The notes: generated from the letters alone by a model not told the origin. Counted from the first letter of the stretch, positions 22,501 through 36,468 are shown. The stretch: DNA of 42,172 nucleotides from Chara braunii (GCA_003427395.1 BFEA01000020.1:741507-783678), one strand, 5' to 3'. Translations and numbers: made by a program.

Positions 22501-25500
22501 GAGGTCTGTTGGGAGCACATGAAGTTGGGGCCCTGTCGAACCCTCCTCAGGAGTCGGGTTGGAGGGTGGTGGCGCTGCAGCCATAGCTGCAACTTACATC
22601 CTTAGGGATCTCCTTTGCCAGGAAAGGTGGCACTGCTGCAGATCTTCATAAGTGAAGTCGTATGGCACTTCATCTTCATCATAGACTGTGGCCTCGTCTT
22701 TTCTCCATCCTATGAGAGGCACTTGGCCTCAGAGGCCTGTTTCAGGGTGGCGCTTCTGTTATGAACCTGGTTGTTTGTTGTCAGAAGACCAACACTCGCT
22801 CACATAGACTTGACTTCCAGGTATGCCCATTCATACACAGAAGGAAGGGGAGAAGATGGGAGTATCACACCGTACAGGGAGAGAAATACAGCGGAAGACT
22901 TGTCGATGGGATATGACAGAAAACACTGAAAGGGTATTCGCTCCACAAAATCCTCAGAACCAGTCACAAAGGAAAGCGGAGTAGATCACATTCAGGAAAC
23001 AATGAAGCAATGATAGTCCACAGACAATATTCACACTGTTTACTAAACTCAGAGTCTCGAAATGTCAGAATAACCCCAAAACCATGGTGCGCTGCTCTGG
23101 AATGAGCAGCGCTTCACTCCCCAACCCTGAGTAACTGCTATACTACCCTTGAGACCTTGAAACAACCAGTGCCACCCAAATACTGCCTCCAAAGGGAAGC
23201 GCCACCTTGAAACAGGCCTCTGAGGCCAAGCGCTTCTCAGAGGATGAAGAAGAAGACTAGCACCACAGTACCTGATGATGATGAAGTGCCAGAAGACTTC
23301 CCGGGTGAAAGTCTGTAGCAGCGCCACCTCTCCTGACAAGGATGAGCTTTGAGGAAGATAGCAGCAGCTAAGGCTGCAGTGCCACAGACCTTGACACCCT
23401 ACTCTTGAGGAGGGTTCAGCAGGGCATCGACTTCTCTTGCCCCCAACAGACTCTAAATAGCCCAGACCTTTGAACAGCCCCGCGTGTTGTCCGAGAACAA
23501 CACAGGCCCCAGCTATGGCCGATGCTTCACATGTTTGGCTATGACTGTCTTCCCCAACGCTGAAGCTGTCACCTGTCACGGGTCTCACTTCACTCACAAA
23601 CTCAATCCTTCTCCGAGAAAGGTCATATACGTATGTATCCCATAATCAGGCGAAATTAATTCAATTCTAAAAATAAATCGTCTGTATACGTGATCCCATG
23701 GGCACTCCAGTTCATGCGTTGCACAGTAGCGTCGTACACCGTACCAACTGCCAAAAGCCCCGAACAGTTTTTCCTAAACCTATTCATAGTCTACTCTAGC
23801 CTAGACACGACCTAGACCAGACTGACTGGACCGACCAGTACCGTTTCCGTTTTGGCCTCTAGGGCCTCTCCCTACCCGACTATAGGCTATAGGACTGTCT
23901 ATTGGCATAGGCCTTCAAGGCCTGTCCGTCCTTGGGGTAGCCCGGGCCTGCTATTCGAGTTAAGGTAACTGTAGGAAATTCTAGTTAGTGCGGGCCTATA
24001 TTTTCTTGAATTTGCAGATATGTCCCTCAAGAATTTTCCTTACAGGCAGGTCTCTCGGTTAGCCCTCAACCAAACAAAACTACAAATCTAACCTACCTAT
24101 GTTACAGCCTCGGGTCGACGGGTCGCAGGCTGCAGAATCAGCAAGTCATTGCAGACCGACCCTCCCTCGAAGCGAGGACCTCTGAGCTAGGAGTGCAGGC
24201 GTGCATAGCGTCGAGGAAATAGTCCCTTCTTGGTTGCCTCATATTTGAGGACAGCCGACTTAGCTGTCTTGAGAAGTTCGTTACGTGTGAACCAGCGATC
24301 CTCATTGTGAGCCTGGTACATGAACTTCACAAGATAATGCACATCTGAGCCGGTACCCATCTCATCCTCAATCGTCTCCACTTCATATGCCTTGGGATTG
24401 GTGGACCGAATTGAGGGGGTCTGTCTGGGAATGCATCAGCTGAGGTAAAGGGCAACAACTTGGATGCATGGAAGGCAGGGTAGGTTTGTAGATGCAGGGG
24501 AACATCAATAACATTGGATGGTCCAAAACGATCAGCCCCCACTGTATCTAAACCCTGCCATGGACCCATATATCGTGGGAACAGCTTAGGTGAAATATCC
24601 TCCTCCCGGGATAACTAAGAACCGAGTACCCAAACCCAGTCACCTGTGCGAATCGTAGAAGGCCGGCGATGTCTGTTAGCCTGCTGAATCATAGTCTTTT
24701 GAGCTTTGAGCAGGTTGGCACGGGCATGCTCGATATCCACTCGAATAACGTCTGGTGAACTCTGTGGTTCCAGGTGTCAATGTAGGAGTAGCCTTATCGA
24801 TGATATCATCGAGAGGCTGGCGTGGCTCACGACCTCAATGTAACCGGTAGGGTGTGAAACCAGTGGAGGAGTGTACAAAAGTGTTATACACCAGCTGTGC
24901 AGGACCCAAATGGAGATCCCAGTCCTGCTCATTTGGACTGATCACAGGACGCAACAGCTGGAACAGAATCTGGTTCATCACTTCAGCCTGACCATTGGCT
25001 TCAGGATGACGACCAGATGTCATGTCCAAGCGAGAATGGAGGTAGTCCTTGAAGTAGGACTGCCACTCATGGCTGCAAAAACGAGGATCTCGATCACTGA
25101 CAATAGAGGTGGGTGGTCCATGATGTGTAACCCACCTGTCAGCAAATGCCGCTTGAACGGCAGGGTCTCTGGCTTCTCCTGGCAAAGGGATGAACTTCGC
25201 ATACTTGGAGAACCTGTCCGCACACACCATAACCTGATGCATACCACGAGGGGTGGTCCTACCTAAATCAGTAAGTAAATAGACACTGATTGTGCAGATG
25301 CCTCAGGGATGGGAAGTGGTTTGAGTAGGCCAAGGGGAGGTCTGTGGAGCAAATTGCACTCTCATTGTATTCTGTCATATCGCATGGACAAGGCTTCCGT
25401 TGTGTCTCATTCTCTCCGTGTGGTGTGATACTCCTATCCCCTTCCTTCTGTGTGTGTATGGGCATGCATGGAAGTCTATGTGAGCGAGCGTTGGTCTTCC

Positions 25501-25874
25501 GACAACAAGCAACCAGGTTCATAACACATGAGCGAGTGTCCGCAACTGGACAAAAGCGGACCTGGCCCGAAAGCGCCTGCCTATGTCCAAGGCCCAGGAT
25601 GCAGCCTTTGTCCGAACAGACAAAGAGCCTGTTCGGACGAACTGCAACTCCGGAACGACGCCTGAACAGACAAAAATAGGACAGGAAATAAATAAATAAA
25701 TAAATAAGTAAATGAATGCTGTCTCAAATCGAAACTGCAACCCTAAGGCCGGCCGTGGGCCTCCAGGGCGCGCGTCTGAGGGGCGTGCGGCCTGGGGGCC
25801 CCCAGCAACAGTCGTGTCTAAGCATGTAACACCCCCGCCTCCTTATGAAGTCAAGCCGGGTCGAGCACGCGCGC

Positions 25875-25905
<31 letters not shown>

Positions 25906-28900
25906 CACTTGGAGAAAAGGATGCAATTGCACAATCCAATATCTAAGTGAAGTACATATTCGCCAACCATGGTTGTTTTCTGTGTGTGAAGCCATAACAG
26001 GTCCTCTAGTATTTTATGAAAAGGGACAAGTTGTGACATAAACTGCACACAGAACATTTTGTGCAAGGGGCATTGCTCTGCACATAATTTTTGTCACGGG
26101 CAATGTGTGGTCGGGTATACACAGAGGGAGGTAGGTGGAAGTTGAGGGGGGGGAAGGGAGCGAAGAGAGAGACAGAGAGATCATGTCTATGATGAAAATG
26201 TGAATGTGCCTCAAAACACACAAAATAAAAATGCAAGAAAAGGTAATGAAAGTTAAATGAACGTGTTTCCTCAACTACTTTTTAGGGTCAGGGGATCGAC
26301 AACAGGTCTTCTAGCTGGTAGTGAAAGTTAGTTTTGAAGTTACGTGAACACAAGATTTATATTTTGTATCTCCAATTCTTTTGTCTGAGGAGTAAAAGGA
26401 TTTGTGGAATATGCATTGCCTGCTGATGCCTGGAAAGTAAGCATTAGAGATACTGCAGAGCCTGGGAACGGATTCAAGGGAATCTGATAGATGTTTTGGT
26501 CTCTCTGTTTTGATATGTTTGTCTGGGACAGGCCGTCTGGGAGCACGATTCCTGGGAGGATTGTGGAACCCTTGGTAGTCCAGTGTGGACACCACGATGT
26601 CAATCCGCCATGGAGGTGATTGACCTGGCCTATTCCCTGTTTTTGGATATTCTATGAATGGTATTTGTGCCAATACTAGCCCAGCAGTACGATCAGCAGG
26701 ATTCCTCTATGAAGTTGGTGGAGCTTCGTCAATGTGAAAAGAAATTGTTGTCTACAAGAATTATTGACCTGACCGAATCCCTGTTTTTGGATATTCTATG
26801 AACGGTATGTATGCCAATAGAAGCCCAGAAGTGCTATCAGCAGGATTCTCTATGAAGTTGAATGTGGACCTACGCCAATGCGAAAAGAAATTGTCGTCTG
26901 CAAGAATTATTGAAGCATTGGGGTACAACATCAAACCAATGTACGGAAGAAGTGGGGTCTACATCAGTCTTAAATAGGACAGTCATTCATGCAATTTATG
27001 GAATCGTTTGCAGATGTGATAGTGGCAAGCTTCTTCCCCATCTGTCTTTTGTTCTTCCGCTTCTCTCATCTGTCTATGCTCTGTTTCACAGATCCGGCCT
27101 ACAACCCTTATGGTCCTGGAAGACTGTCAATCTTGCAAGAGGAAGTAAGGGATTTCTAGCTCTTCTCCATTCAGCTTAATTACTTATAATCAGAAAATAT
27201 CCCAGACTCTCAATCTTGCACGAGGAAGTAAGGTATTTCTAGCTCTTCTCCAATCAGCTGATTTACTTGTTATTAGAAAAGATCCCGGAACCAATGGCAT
27301 GGGCTTGTATCTCACGTCCTGTAAAAAAGACTAGTCAATCTTGCAAGAGGAAGTAAGTAAGGGATTTCTAATACCTTTCTCGGCCTTTTGGCTAAGATCG
27401 AGTGTAGTATCTGTTCTGATCAGTTTAATAAAAAAAAAAAGGGAGAAAAAAAAAGAAGGGATTTCTCTCTCTTCTCCATTCAGCTTAATTACTTGTAATC
27501 AGAAAATATCCCAGACTCTCAATCTTGCACATGGAAGTAAGGTATTTCTAGCTGTTCTCCATTCATCTGATTTACTTGTTATGAGAAAAGATCCCAGAAC
27601 CAATGGCATGGGCTTGTATCTCACGTCCTGTAAAATTTCTTTATTTGGAATGTTTGATGGCCTCCAAAGCCTTAACGGCTGGTTAACTTGCGAAGTTGCA
27701 GCACAGCTAGCGTCTTACAGTGCAGAATGCAGAATATTTACAATCTCCATCGTTCTCACATTGATACACGTTCTCCCATTGTTTGTGCACACATTTCTAA
27801 TATATCTTCACACCGACTGCTGCTTTGTTACCAACATATGGACTTTAGGTTGTCGTTAACGTTTTTCCCTTTTTCTTTTCAAAAGGGGGTTATTTAAAGC
27901 CCATCCATCAGTACAGCTGAACGTAGTCAGACTTGTGGAGCTGAGAGGATTGAGGGCAATCAGTTCCTTAAATGTTTGAGTTAAGAAAATGTTGAACCGG
28001 GATTCCCATTCCACCTCGCCTTTTTCCAAACACTGTACGGGCAAGTGGCGCTGTTGGTTTGGTTGTGCTGCTGTGCAGGCCTGTTACATGCTGTCATTTT
28101 TGTGGTCTTGATTGCTACATTATCTCTGTCTCACTGAGATAACTACGGACTTACCCTCACTGCTGTTTCTCTGTGGAAATGCATCTGGTAAAGATAAAGG
28201 AACTCCCAGAAGAACTTCCTCCACAGTGGAGCGCTGTGTTGTCTGGTTTGAACAACAGCCTTCGTGAAATTGGGGCGGAGAGTCTTGATCAGAAGGATGC
28301 GATGTTTGCTATGAACACCATGGTCATGGCTGCGCTGGAATCTGGGAAGGTGCCTGCTGGCAGTCGTCGGCAGAGTAATAGGCAGTCCTGTAGGCCCCCA
28401 GACACTGCTGTGAATTATGGAACTAGCAAGTCTGCACCCCTGACATCAGCTGGTCTCCCTGTGAATATGGAGGTCGCACCAGGAGGGATAAATATGGGAA
28501 AGGCAAATGTTTTTGGCCGTCCTCTTACCTCCCAGCCCACTCTGAGCAAATCTGGCCCATTGCTTCTTTCTCCACTTCATCCAGATCGGCAGGGTGAGCA
28601 GAACAGTACAAATATAGCTTTCTGTGACAGAATCCCCTCAGCTCAAGCAGTACACTTGAAGGACACACCCACGGATAATGGTGCAAAGCCACAATCACAA
28701 GGCTGCTTGCTCGTTGGTGCCTTGCCTCGGAAAGGGAACCGGCAGGCTGGAGAAGTGAGTAAATCTGGACCACTGCCTTATACCGCTCGGGGCAACGGTG
28801 TTATGCAAAACCCGGGTAATCCACCGGCAACCCAGGCAACAATGACGACACGGTCAGCAGCTGCGGATGTCCGAGGGCACCCGAACATTTCACCAGCTGA

Positions 28901-31900
28901 TCGAATGCCGTTGCAGCAGCAGAAGGCCCAGCATGTACAGAGTCAGTGGAATCAGCAACAGCCGTCAAATGTGTTGGCATCGAGGAAAATTGTGGAAAAG
29001 CGGCCAATTGTGAGCAAATCTGGTCCCCTTGTGACATCTGGTGCCAAACTTCGCATGGGTAACTCAGCTGGTGTAAATGGTTTCCCGTCAAGGGGTGGCG
29101 AAAATGTTCTCATCAGTGCGAGTCAGAATGGGCACGGATGCATTGCAGATACTCTCAATTTGATGGAGCCCCTGCCAGCCTACCAGGGAATCCCTCATTC
29201 TTGCCCTGTGTTGCAAACCGGTCCACAACAGGTGAGGTTTTCCCTGGATGGTGGCACAGGAATGGGAACCTTCAAATCAGGACCCTTGCAGACAAGGCCG
29301 CCACCTCGCCTTCCAAGCTCACCACCAATCTCTCCGATTGCATCTCCTACTTCAGGGTTGTCACCACGAAGTGGTGAGGTTCACCAGCTTCCCCCCCCTC
29401 CTCTAAACTGTTCAGATAAATCTTCAGCATTGCCGCCAAGTGCTCATAGTGGAGTTCTTCATCCACCGTCTGCTCCACAAGCTGTGCCACAATCGGGAGC
29501 TTTGAGCACAAGTCCAGGAACTGGTGCTTCTACGGTTGCAGTGTCTGCATGCACATCAGCATCACCACTTCCACCTCCTCCGCTTCATTCCCTTCGCAGT
29601 GTTTCTCCAGTCTCAACAAGTGGTTCCATCCGAAACAAGGTGTCTAATAGTAGGATAGGAAATAGTGGGTTCCTCATTGATCAGCCAGAGTCTGTGGCTC
29701 AGCCATCTTCACCTACATCAACATGTTCTTCAACAGTGACTTCAACGGGGCAGGTATCTGCATCGGTCGCTTCAGCCCTTCGAGAGCCAAGCACCGCAAA
29801 TTCAGCAAGTCCTGTGACCAATGCAGAGATGGCCAAGTCAGCACTATTGTCTTCGGTGAGCTCTTGTGCTTTTGTTATCTCTAGCATCTTCTTTTGAATC
29901 TATGAATGATTGCCTCAAGCTGCTGACTCAAAGTTTTCCTTGCATAGTGTCTTGAATCTATGTATGTGTCTTTTGAATCTATGAATGATTGCCTCGTTTA
30001 GCCCTTTTAATTAACCAAGGCTGAATACCCGGCCCCACCAGGCCCCCCTTCCCCCGCCAGAACCGGGCTGGTTCTACTGGCCAGTGGACTGCGCCGGTTC
30101 CCCCCCGGTTGCAATTTGCGCAAGTTGATTGCGGGGGGGGTTCAAATTGTTTTGGGGCCGGGGCGCAAGTTGATTGCGGGGGGGGGTTCAAATTGTTTTG
30201 GGGCCGGGAGGCCTCCACACGTGTCATGGAGGCCTCCCGCCCCCCAGAAAAAAATTAACCGGGTACGGTAGGCCGCCAGAATATTGGAATTGGCGGCCTA
30301 TCTGGGCCGTCGATCTATTGAGATCTGCGGCCCATATAGGCCGTCCGTTTTTGAACATTCAGGTGGGAAACCACCCGAACATTGGCCTGCCATCCATACG
30401 TTTCCTAGCCACCGCCCCCACCATCCCGCCTCCCGCTTCCAGCTGCTTTCGAGCAGCACAACCAATCACTTCGACACTTCGTCGTAAGTGGACGAGGTCG
30501 AGACGGCAACGCCCCCCCCACGTCCGCCCCGGCCTTGGATCGCCATCGTCCCACCCCACGTCCGCCCCAGCACAACCAATCACTTCGACATGCTCGTTCG
30601 GGGCGACTTTCTGCAAGTGCACGTACCTCTTGATATTGGCTTCCCAATTATGAAAACTTTCTTCCTTCTTCCCGCTGTAGGAATCCAGGAATTTGACCTT
30701 AACGGGCTCCCTACAGGGACGTGCCTCCTCCTTGGGAGCAGCCAGTTTGGCGCCTTCTATGGCGCCCGTGCAATAGTTCCGTACCCTCTAGGCGGGCCCT
30801 CACCTCTGAGCCCACCTGTGTCGCCAATTCCCTGGCGAAGTCCCTGCGCCCCAACCGTATAGAGCGTAAGGCAATGTCTTGACCTCTACCAAATAGATAT
30901 TGTTCTTCCTGGACTTGTGCCAGGCGCTCTATGTATCTCGCCATTATCTCCATCTTCCCCAATAGGTCCACCTGCGTCGCCATCTGCTCTCTTTGCTTTT
31001 TCACCACCTCCAATTCTTTCGCCGCCTGGCTCGCCGCCTCCATTCTTCTTTTCCTCTCCCTCATCAATCGGAACTTCCACTCCATCCTCTTGTCATCCTC
31101 TATCGCCTGCCGCCTGAGTGGATCTTCTTCTGCATCCCACATTTTCATGGCGGCCTCTTGTTCTTCCCTGGGCACATACATCAATGCCTCCTCTTCGTCC
31201 CCCAGGGATAAACCAGCAGCCCACTCCGTAATTTGCTTCTCCATCTGGTCTTCCTTGGTACTTCTGGATTCACCTCCTTGCCCCCTTCTTCTCCTCCCCA
31301 GTGACATTTCTTCTACCTCTTCCTCCTCTTCTACTGCCTTGAGCTTCTCTTCCTCTTCTTTGTTTAACCTCTCTTTTTCTCTAGCCATCTCCTCCTCAAT
31401 CTTCCTCAATTTCGCCACCTGTTCCTCCATCAGAGCCTTCTTCTTGGCCTCCTTTTCTTTTCTCTCTTTCAGGATGGCGGCGGTCTTCGCGTCCTGCTTT
31501 GCTGTATAAAGGGAGGTGCTCGTTCCACTACGTGTGTCTACCATGGTGATAGACGCACAACCAAGTGATGGTTCCACTCCTCACCACTTAGACTCTCCCC
31601 TTAATTGACTCAACTTAAGACTGACTTAATCTATGGAGCACAGGGTTCGTAGAGAGCCCTATCAACTATGGTCTCTAGCCTAGACTCTAATCACTACAGC
31701 CGTCACTACAGAACCTGTTGCTGACCAGGAGGCATTTAAGCCGTCACTACAGAACCTGTTGCTGACCAGGAGGCATTTAAGGAGATCCCCTGTAACTCCT
31801 CAGGAATTCTTTAACGTCGCAGACAAGACGACGCGGTCAGCAGGTTCTCTCAAGACTTAGATGGCCCGTTGTGCAGCCCACACCTCGGATTTTGGGCCCA

Positions 31901-34900
31901 CCGTGCCACACCGAGCAGCCCGCCGGTCAGTACCGGTCCTTGGGAGGGTTCGTGTCCTCCGGGACAGTCGAGTTGTCAGACACAGTCTTTAGCCCTACTC
32001 AGCCCGTGTGGGTTTGGTCAACGAGGCCCTATCCTTCATACACGGAGTCCTATCACCGGGACAGAAGAGACTCAATGCAGAAAGAAGAGACAGACAGACA
32101 CAGACTTAGCAAGTACAATAGGGTGAGTGCACATCCATAGGGCGAGGGGATAGGCTAAGGGCTTGGCGAGATTATACCAACTCCAGCTTGGCCCAGATCG
32201 TGTCAACAGCTCCTGGTCAACGCCTTGGTCAACGTTTGGTCAACGCAGTCAAACCCCAGTCAACGCTCCGGTCAACCCTCTAGTCAACGCCCAGTCAACC
32301 CTTGGTCAACGCCCGGTCAACCTCCAAGTCGGCTATGGCTGCCGGCACCTTCTTCCTCGCTACCCTTCACTTCTCTTTCACCCTCCTTCACTTTTCTTCT
32401 TTCTCCTTTCTCTTTTTTTTTTTTTTGTTCACCCTCGGCTATGTCTATCTTCTACTTCGTTGTCCCTCCTTCCTCCTTCCTCAGCTATGTCTCTGGGCAG
32501 TAGCAGGCCAACTCACCACGTGCTTTTCAGGGCTTCCCTCCACTACTCACCAAATGTGCAAAACGAGAATGAGTCTTCTGCTAGAACATGGAACCATACG
32601 CCGCCGTATGTTTTGTCTTTTGTGCAAGTGGTGACGAGTGGAGCAAGGCCCTTAGGGCCACTGCTCGTAGGAAAAGGAAACAAAAGAAAGAGAGAAATGA
32701 ATCTTCTGCTAGAACATGGAACCATACGCCGCCATATGTTGTGTCTTTTGTGCAAGTAGTGACGAGTGGAGCAAGGCCCTTAGGGCCACTGCTCGTAGAA
32801 AAACAAAACAAAGAAAGACAGAGCCACGATAGCAAGTAGTTGTTGTAACTTGTAACCCATAACTGCTGGAAAGCAGACCTGACTTCGGATCCAGAACATA
32901 TATTGCAGGCCTGCTCCGCTCTCACACAAAATTTGCTGAACGTTTCTTGAGATGTTGGGACCCTTGCAGATGCAGTGCTGGGGTCCTTCGGGAAAAAGGG
33001 TATTCAACAAGGAATACGTGGCCCTAATTTTTTTTTCTGTGCCCTTTGGGAGGGGCAGCATTGGCTACCTCAGCCAACCTTTCCCGTTTTTTTTTTTTAC
33101 CCTATTTATTGGGGTGCGCCGCATCACGTGCGCGCGCATGCTTGCGCGTGCGCTATGCGCCGCACGTGCGGAGCTCGCGCGCACGCGATGCGCCGCAGGT
33201 ATGGTTCAAACACTTGGGGTCGACACAGATACTGTACAAAGGTAACGTGAGAACTAGGGATCGAGCCCTGGGATCTGCATTCGCTACTGCTAAAGGTGAA
33301 AACCGTTTCAAAGTGAGTCTCCATTTCTTTGACCTCCCGCTTCCATTCGCCTGATCTCCACGTGATCTCCGCCTGGCCGCCGCCTCCTCTCCGCCCTATC
33401 TCCTTCCGCCCTTCTCCCTCCTCTTCCTTTCTCCTCTCGACTTCTTTGACCTCCTCCTTGCCTCCTCCCTTGGCCCTCAGCCCTCCCTCTCTTTCTCCTT
33501 CCTTTCTTGGCCATTCCTCCTCCCTAGGCCCTCACTTCTCCCTCCATTTTTCGTCCCCTCGGCGTTCACTTCTCCCTCCCTCCCCTGACCGGGACTGACG
33601 CGACATCCCATCATACACCACACATGTGAGGGAGGAGGAGGGACCGCACACATGGAAGAAAGGGCCCTCGTACACGCACATGGGGAGATACCACAGGTGA
33701 GAGACGGGAGAAGAGGCGAGACAAAGATGGAGGCGAGGGAGAAGACCGAGATCGCAACAGCGGAGTCCAAAAAAATAGTTCCGTGTCGATACGCAGTCAA
33801 GGTCTGCCTCAAAAATGTCGGAACAGTAACCCCTGCCTGTATCCTCTACCTGTAACCTCTCTCTCTCTCGTATCTGATGAAGGAGGAGGAAGAGAGGGAG
33901 GCTGACGAAGAAGATCGCCTCCCTTGCTGTCTCACCTGCAGGTGATAACGACGAACTGACCGCCGTTCTGTGTCGTCGTGTGCAGGTCGCGCGTGCACGG
34001 GGAGTCCCAGCTATGGCGCCAGGTAAGTCCCCTTTCGTCGCAGATATGGCCTCCTCTACATTCCGGTGCTCAGCCTCCAACTCGGTAGCGCAGCGCTGAA
34101 CCAGCAGTGCGCCGCTCAAGAAGTGAGCTACTGGAGCTGTCCAGTACCCTGCCTCAGCCCAGCTATATGTAGCGCTGGGCCTGCTGGGCGCGCCTCAGGC
34201 ACTGGCCTCAAACGGCCTACTTGGTCTGGGCCCCTTCCGGGTGTCCAGACCGTGCTGCTGATGCAGCGAGGCGCCAAAACGTGCCTGGCCTGAAACGGCC
34301 TCGTCCCTGTGTACCTGGCCCAAGGCGTCGCCTTGAGACCTGCAGTCCAAAACGACGTCTAACAGTACCTATGGCCTGTAGGGCCGCCGTGGGCCTCTAA
34401 GGTGCGTGCTGGATGGCACGCGGCCTGGGGGCCCCTCAGCAACCGTCGGGACCTTTAACTTGGGCCCGTGTGCAGGCGCAGCATGTAACACCCCCCCCTC
34501 TTTATGAAGTCAAGCCGGGTCAAGGGCGAAGTTGACGAACTGAAAAGAGCCAAATTGGAGCAATGAAAGATTGGGATGACGGGCAAGTGGGCGGGCACCT
34601 GAATGATGAATGAAGGTCCTTCGGGCGCATCCCCAGCGGGTGCCACGATCGGCCAGGGCCCCATCCATTTCGGGAGGAGCTTGCGAGATATATCTTGTTT
34701 GAGGCTGAGTTCCGCAGCAGAGACCCATACGAGGTTGCCGGCGCGGAATGGACAAGGAAGACGCTGGCGATTGGCATGTTGGCTAGTGCATTGTTGCGCC
34801 TTTGCCACGTGGCCTTGACAAGTAGCTCCTGCATCCGGCGCAAGAGAAGAAGATGGTCGTCGATCTCGGCCGCCCGTTGGATGGTTGTGTCCAACGGAGA

Positions 34901-36382
34901 AGTGACCGGTGAGCCGTGCGCGAACTCAAATCGCGACATCCCGATGGCCGGATGGATGGACGAGTTGTATGCCAATTCAACATCCGGCAGCTGCTCAACC
35001 CAATCCTTTTGGTGAGGACGGATTAGAGTGCGAAGGAGAACCTGTGCGGTCTGATGCGCCCTCTCCGTTTGACCATTGGTTTAGGGGTGGGGAGTCGAAC
35101 TCGGCTTGAGAGATGAGCCCCATTGTTTGATGAGTGCCAACCAAAAACCACACATGAACCGAGTGTCGCGGTCGCAGATGATTTCCTTGGGGTAACCCTT
35201 GGTTCAAATCCAACTGGCGTAAAGAACCTCGGCCAACTCCGGTGCCTTGGCATGATAGCGACAAGGCAAGAACATGGCGAACTTGATGAGTCAGTCGACC
35301 ACTGTGAGAATCCCATCAACACCGGTCTTGTGCTTGGGGAATGGCTCGGTGATGTCCATGGCAATCGCTTCCTTTCGGTGAAAGGGGACAGGTAATGGTT
35401 GCAACTCTCCATATGGACGATGATTGCGAGATTTGCAGCATTAGCAAACCTTGCATCACTCGCAATAATGTGTGACGCCGCCAAGAAGGTCGGGTCACCA
35501 AAACCGCTCGCGGTGTCAGCCAATCGTTCGGTTGATCCGAACTCGCCAAGAATCCTCGTACGTAAGTGGGGATCACTTGGCACGCAAAGAAAGTCCTTCC
35601 CCCGTGTGTGGACAAGCAAGTATCCCTCTTGGATCCTGTAGTGTGATGGCGTCGGATTAGGAGAGGAGCAATTCGCGTACTTGTCGCGAAATCCATGGTC
35701 GGCTTGGTAGCTGCGGATGAAGTTGCCCTGCAGGTTATCATCGATCTCGAAGGTCGAATAGACTGCGGTGCAGTGATCCAGACGCCGTGAGAGAGCATCC
35801 GCAAAACGGTTTGACATCCCCGAGATGCGATCGGGAAAGAAGTCGAGGAGCAATTCACATATTTGTCATGAAACCTAGGGTCGGCTTGGTAGCCGCGGAT
35901 GAAGTTGTCCAGCAGGTCGTCATCGATCTCGAAGGTCGAATAGACTGCGGTGCAATGATCCGGACGCTGTGAGAGAGCATCTGCAAAACGGTTTGACATC
36001 CCCGGGATGTGATCGGGAAAGAAGTCAAACTGGTAAATGAAAGCCATCCAACGGGCGGTGGTGCTGTTGACCGTGTCTTGGGTCTTGTAAAGACCAATGG
36101 ATTGTTGTCCGTCACCCATCGGAATTGACTTCGACCAAGGAGAAAGTGCCACCACTGCTTCAGCGCGTGGACGAAGGCTAGGAGCTCCTTCTGTCATGCA
36201 TCGTCGATTGAGTGCACGACGGGCACCTTCTTGCTGAAAGACTCGACCGGGTGCCAGTCCACGCTTGCTCGACGACGGCACTACTGCCATAGCCGGACGC
36301 ATTGGTAGTGACACCCATCGGCAGTAGCGGGTCGTAGATGCGCAAGACCTCCCCGGATAGTAATGCGGCCTTGAGGGTGCGT

Positions 36383-36468
<86 letters not shown>

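Noticed and set aside
23049-23597. 182-codon minus-strand open frame
   Set aside because: It lies in the right arm of the gypsy inverted repeat. The matching stretch of the left arm is open for only part of its length, and no domain is recognised.
26311-26673. 120-codon minus-strand frame
   Set aside because: No domain recognised, overlaps a tandem repeat, and several frames are open at once. Left as unannotated intron.
27092-27145. Possible small exon PAYNPYGPGRLSILQEE between CACAG and GTAAGG
   Set aside because: Splice sites look good, but its phase does not fit between the exons at 14833 and 28194, and its 3' part belongs to a tandem repeat. It could be used only with a further unseen exon.
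32952-33354. Overlapping frames of about 100 codons near a GC-rich patch
   Set aside because: Three frames are open together over alternating CG-rich DNA, with no domain and no splice or start context.
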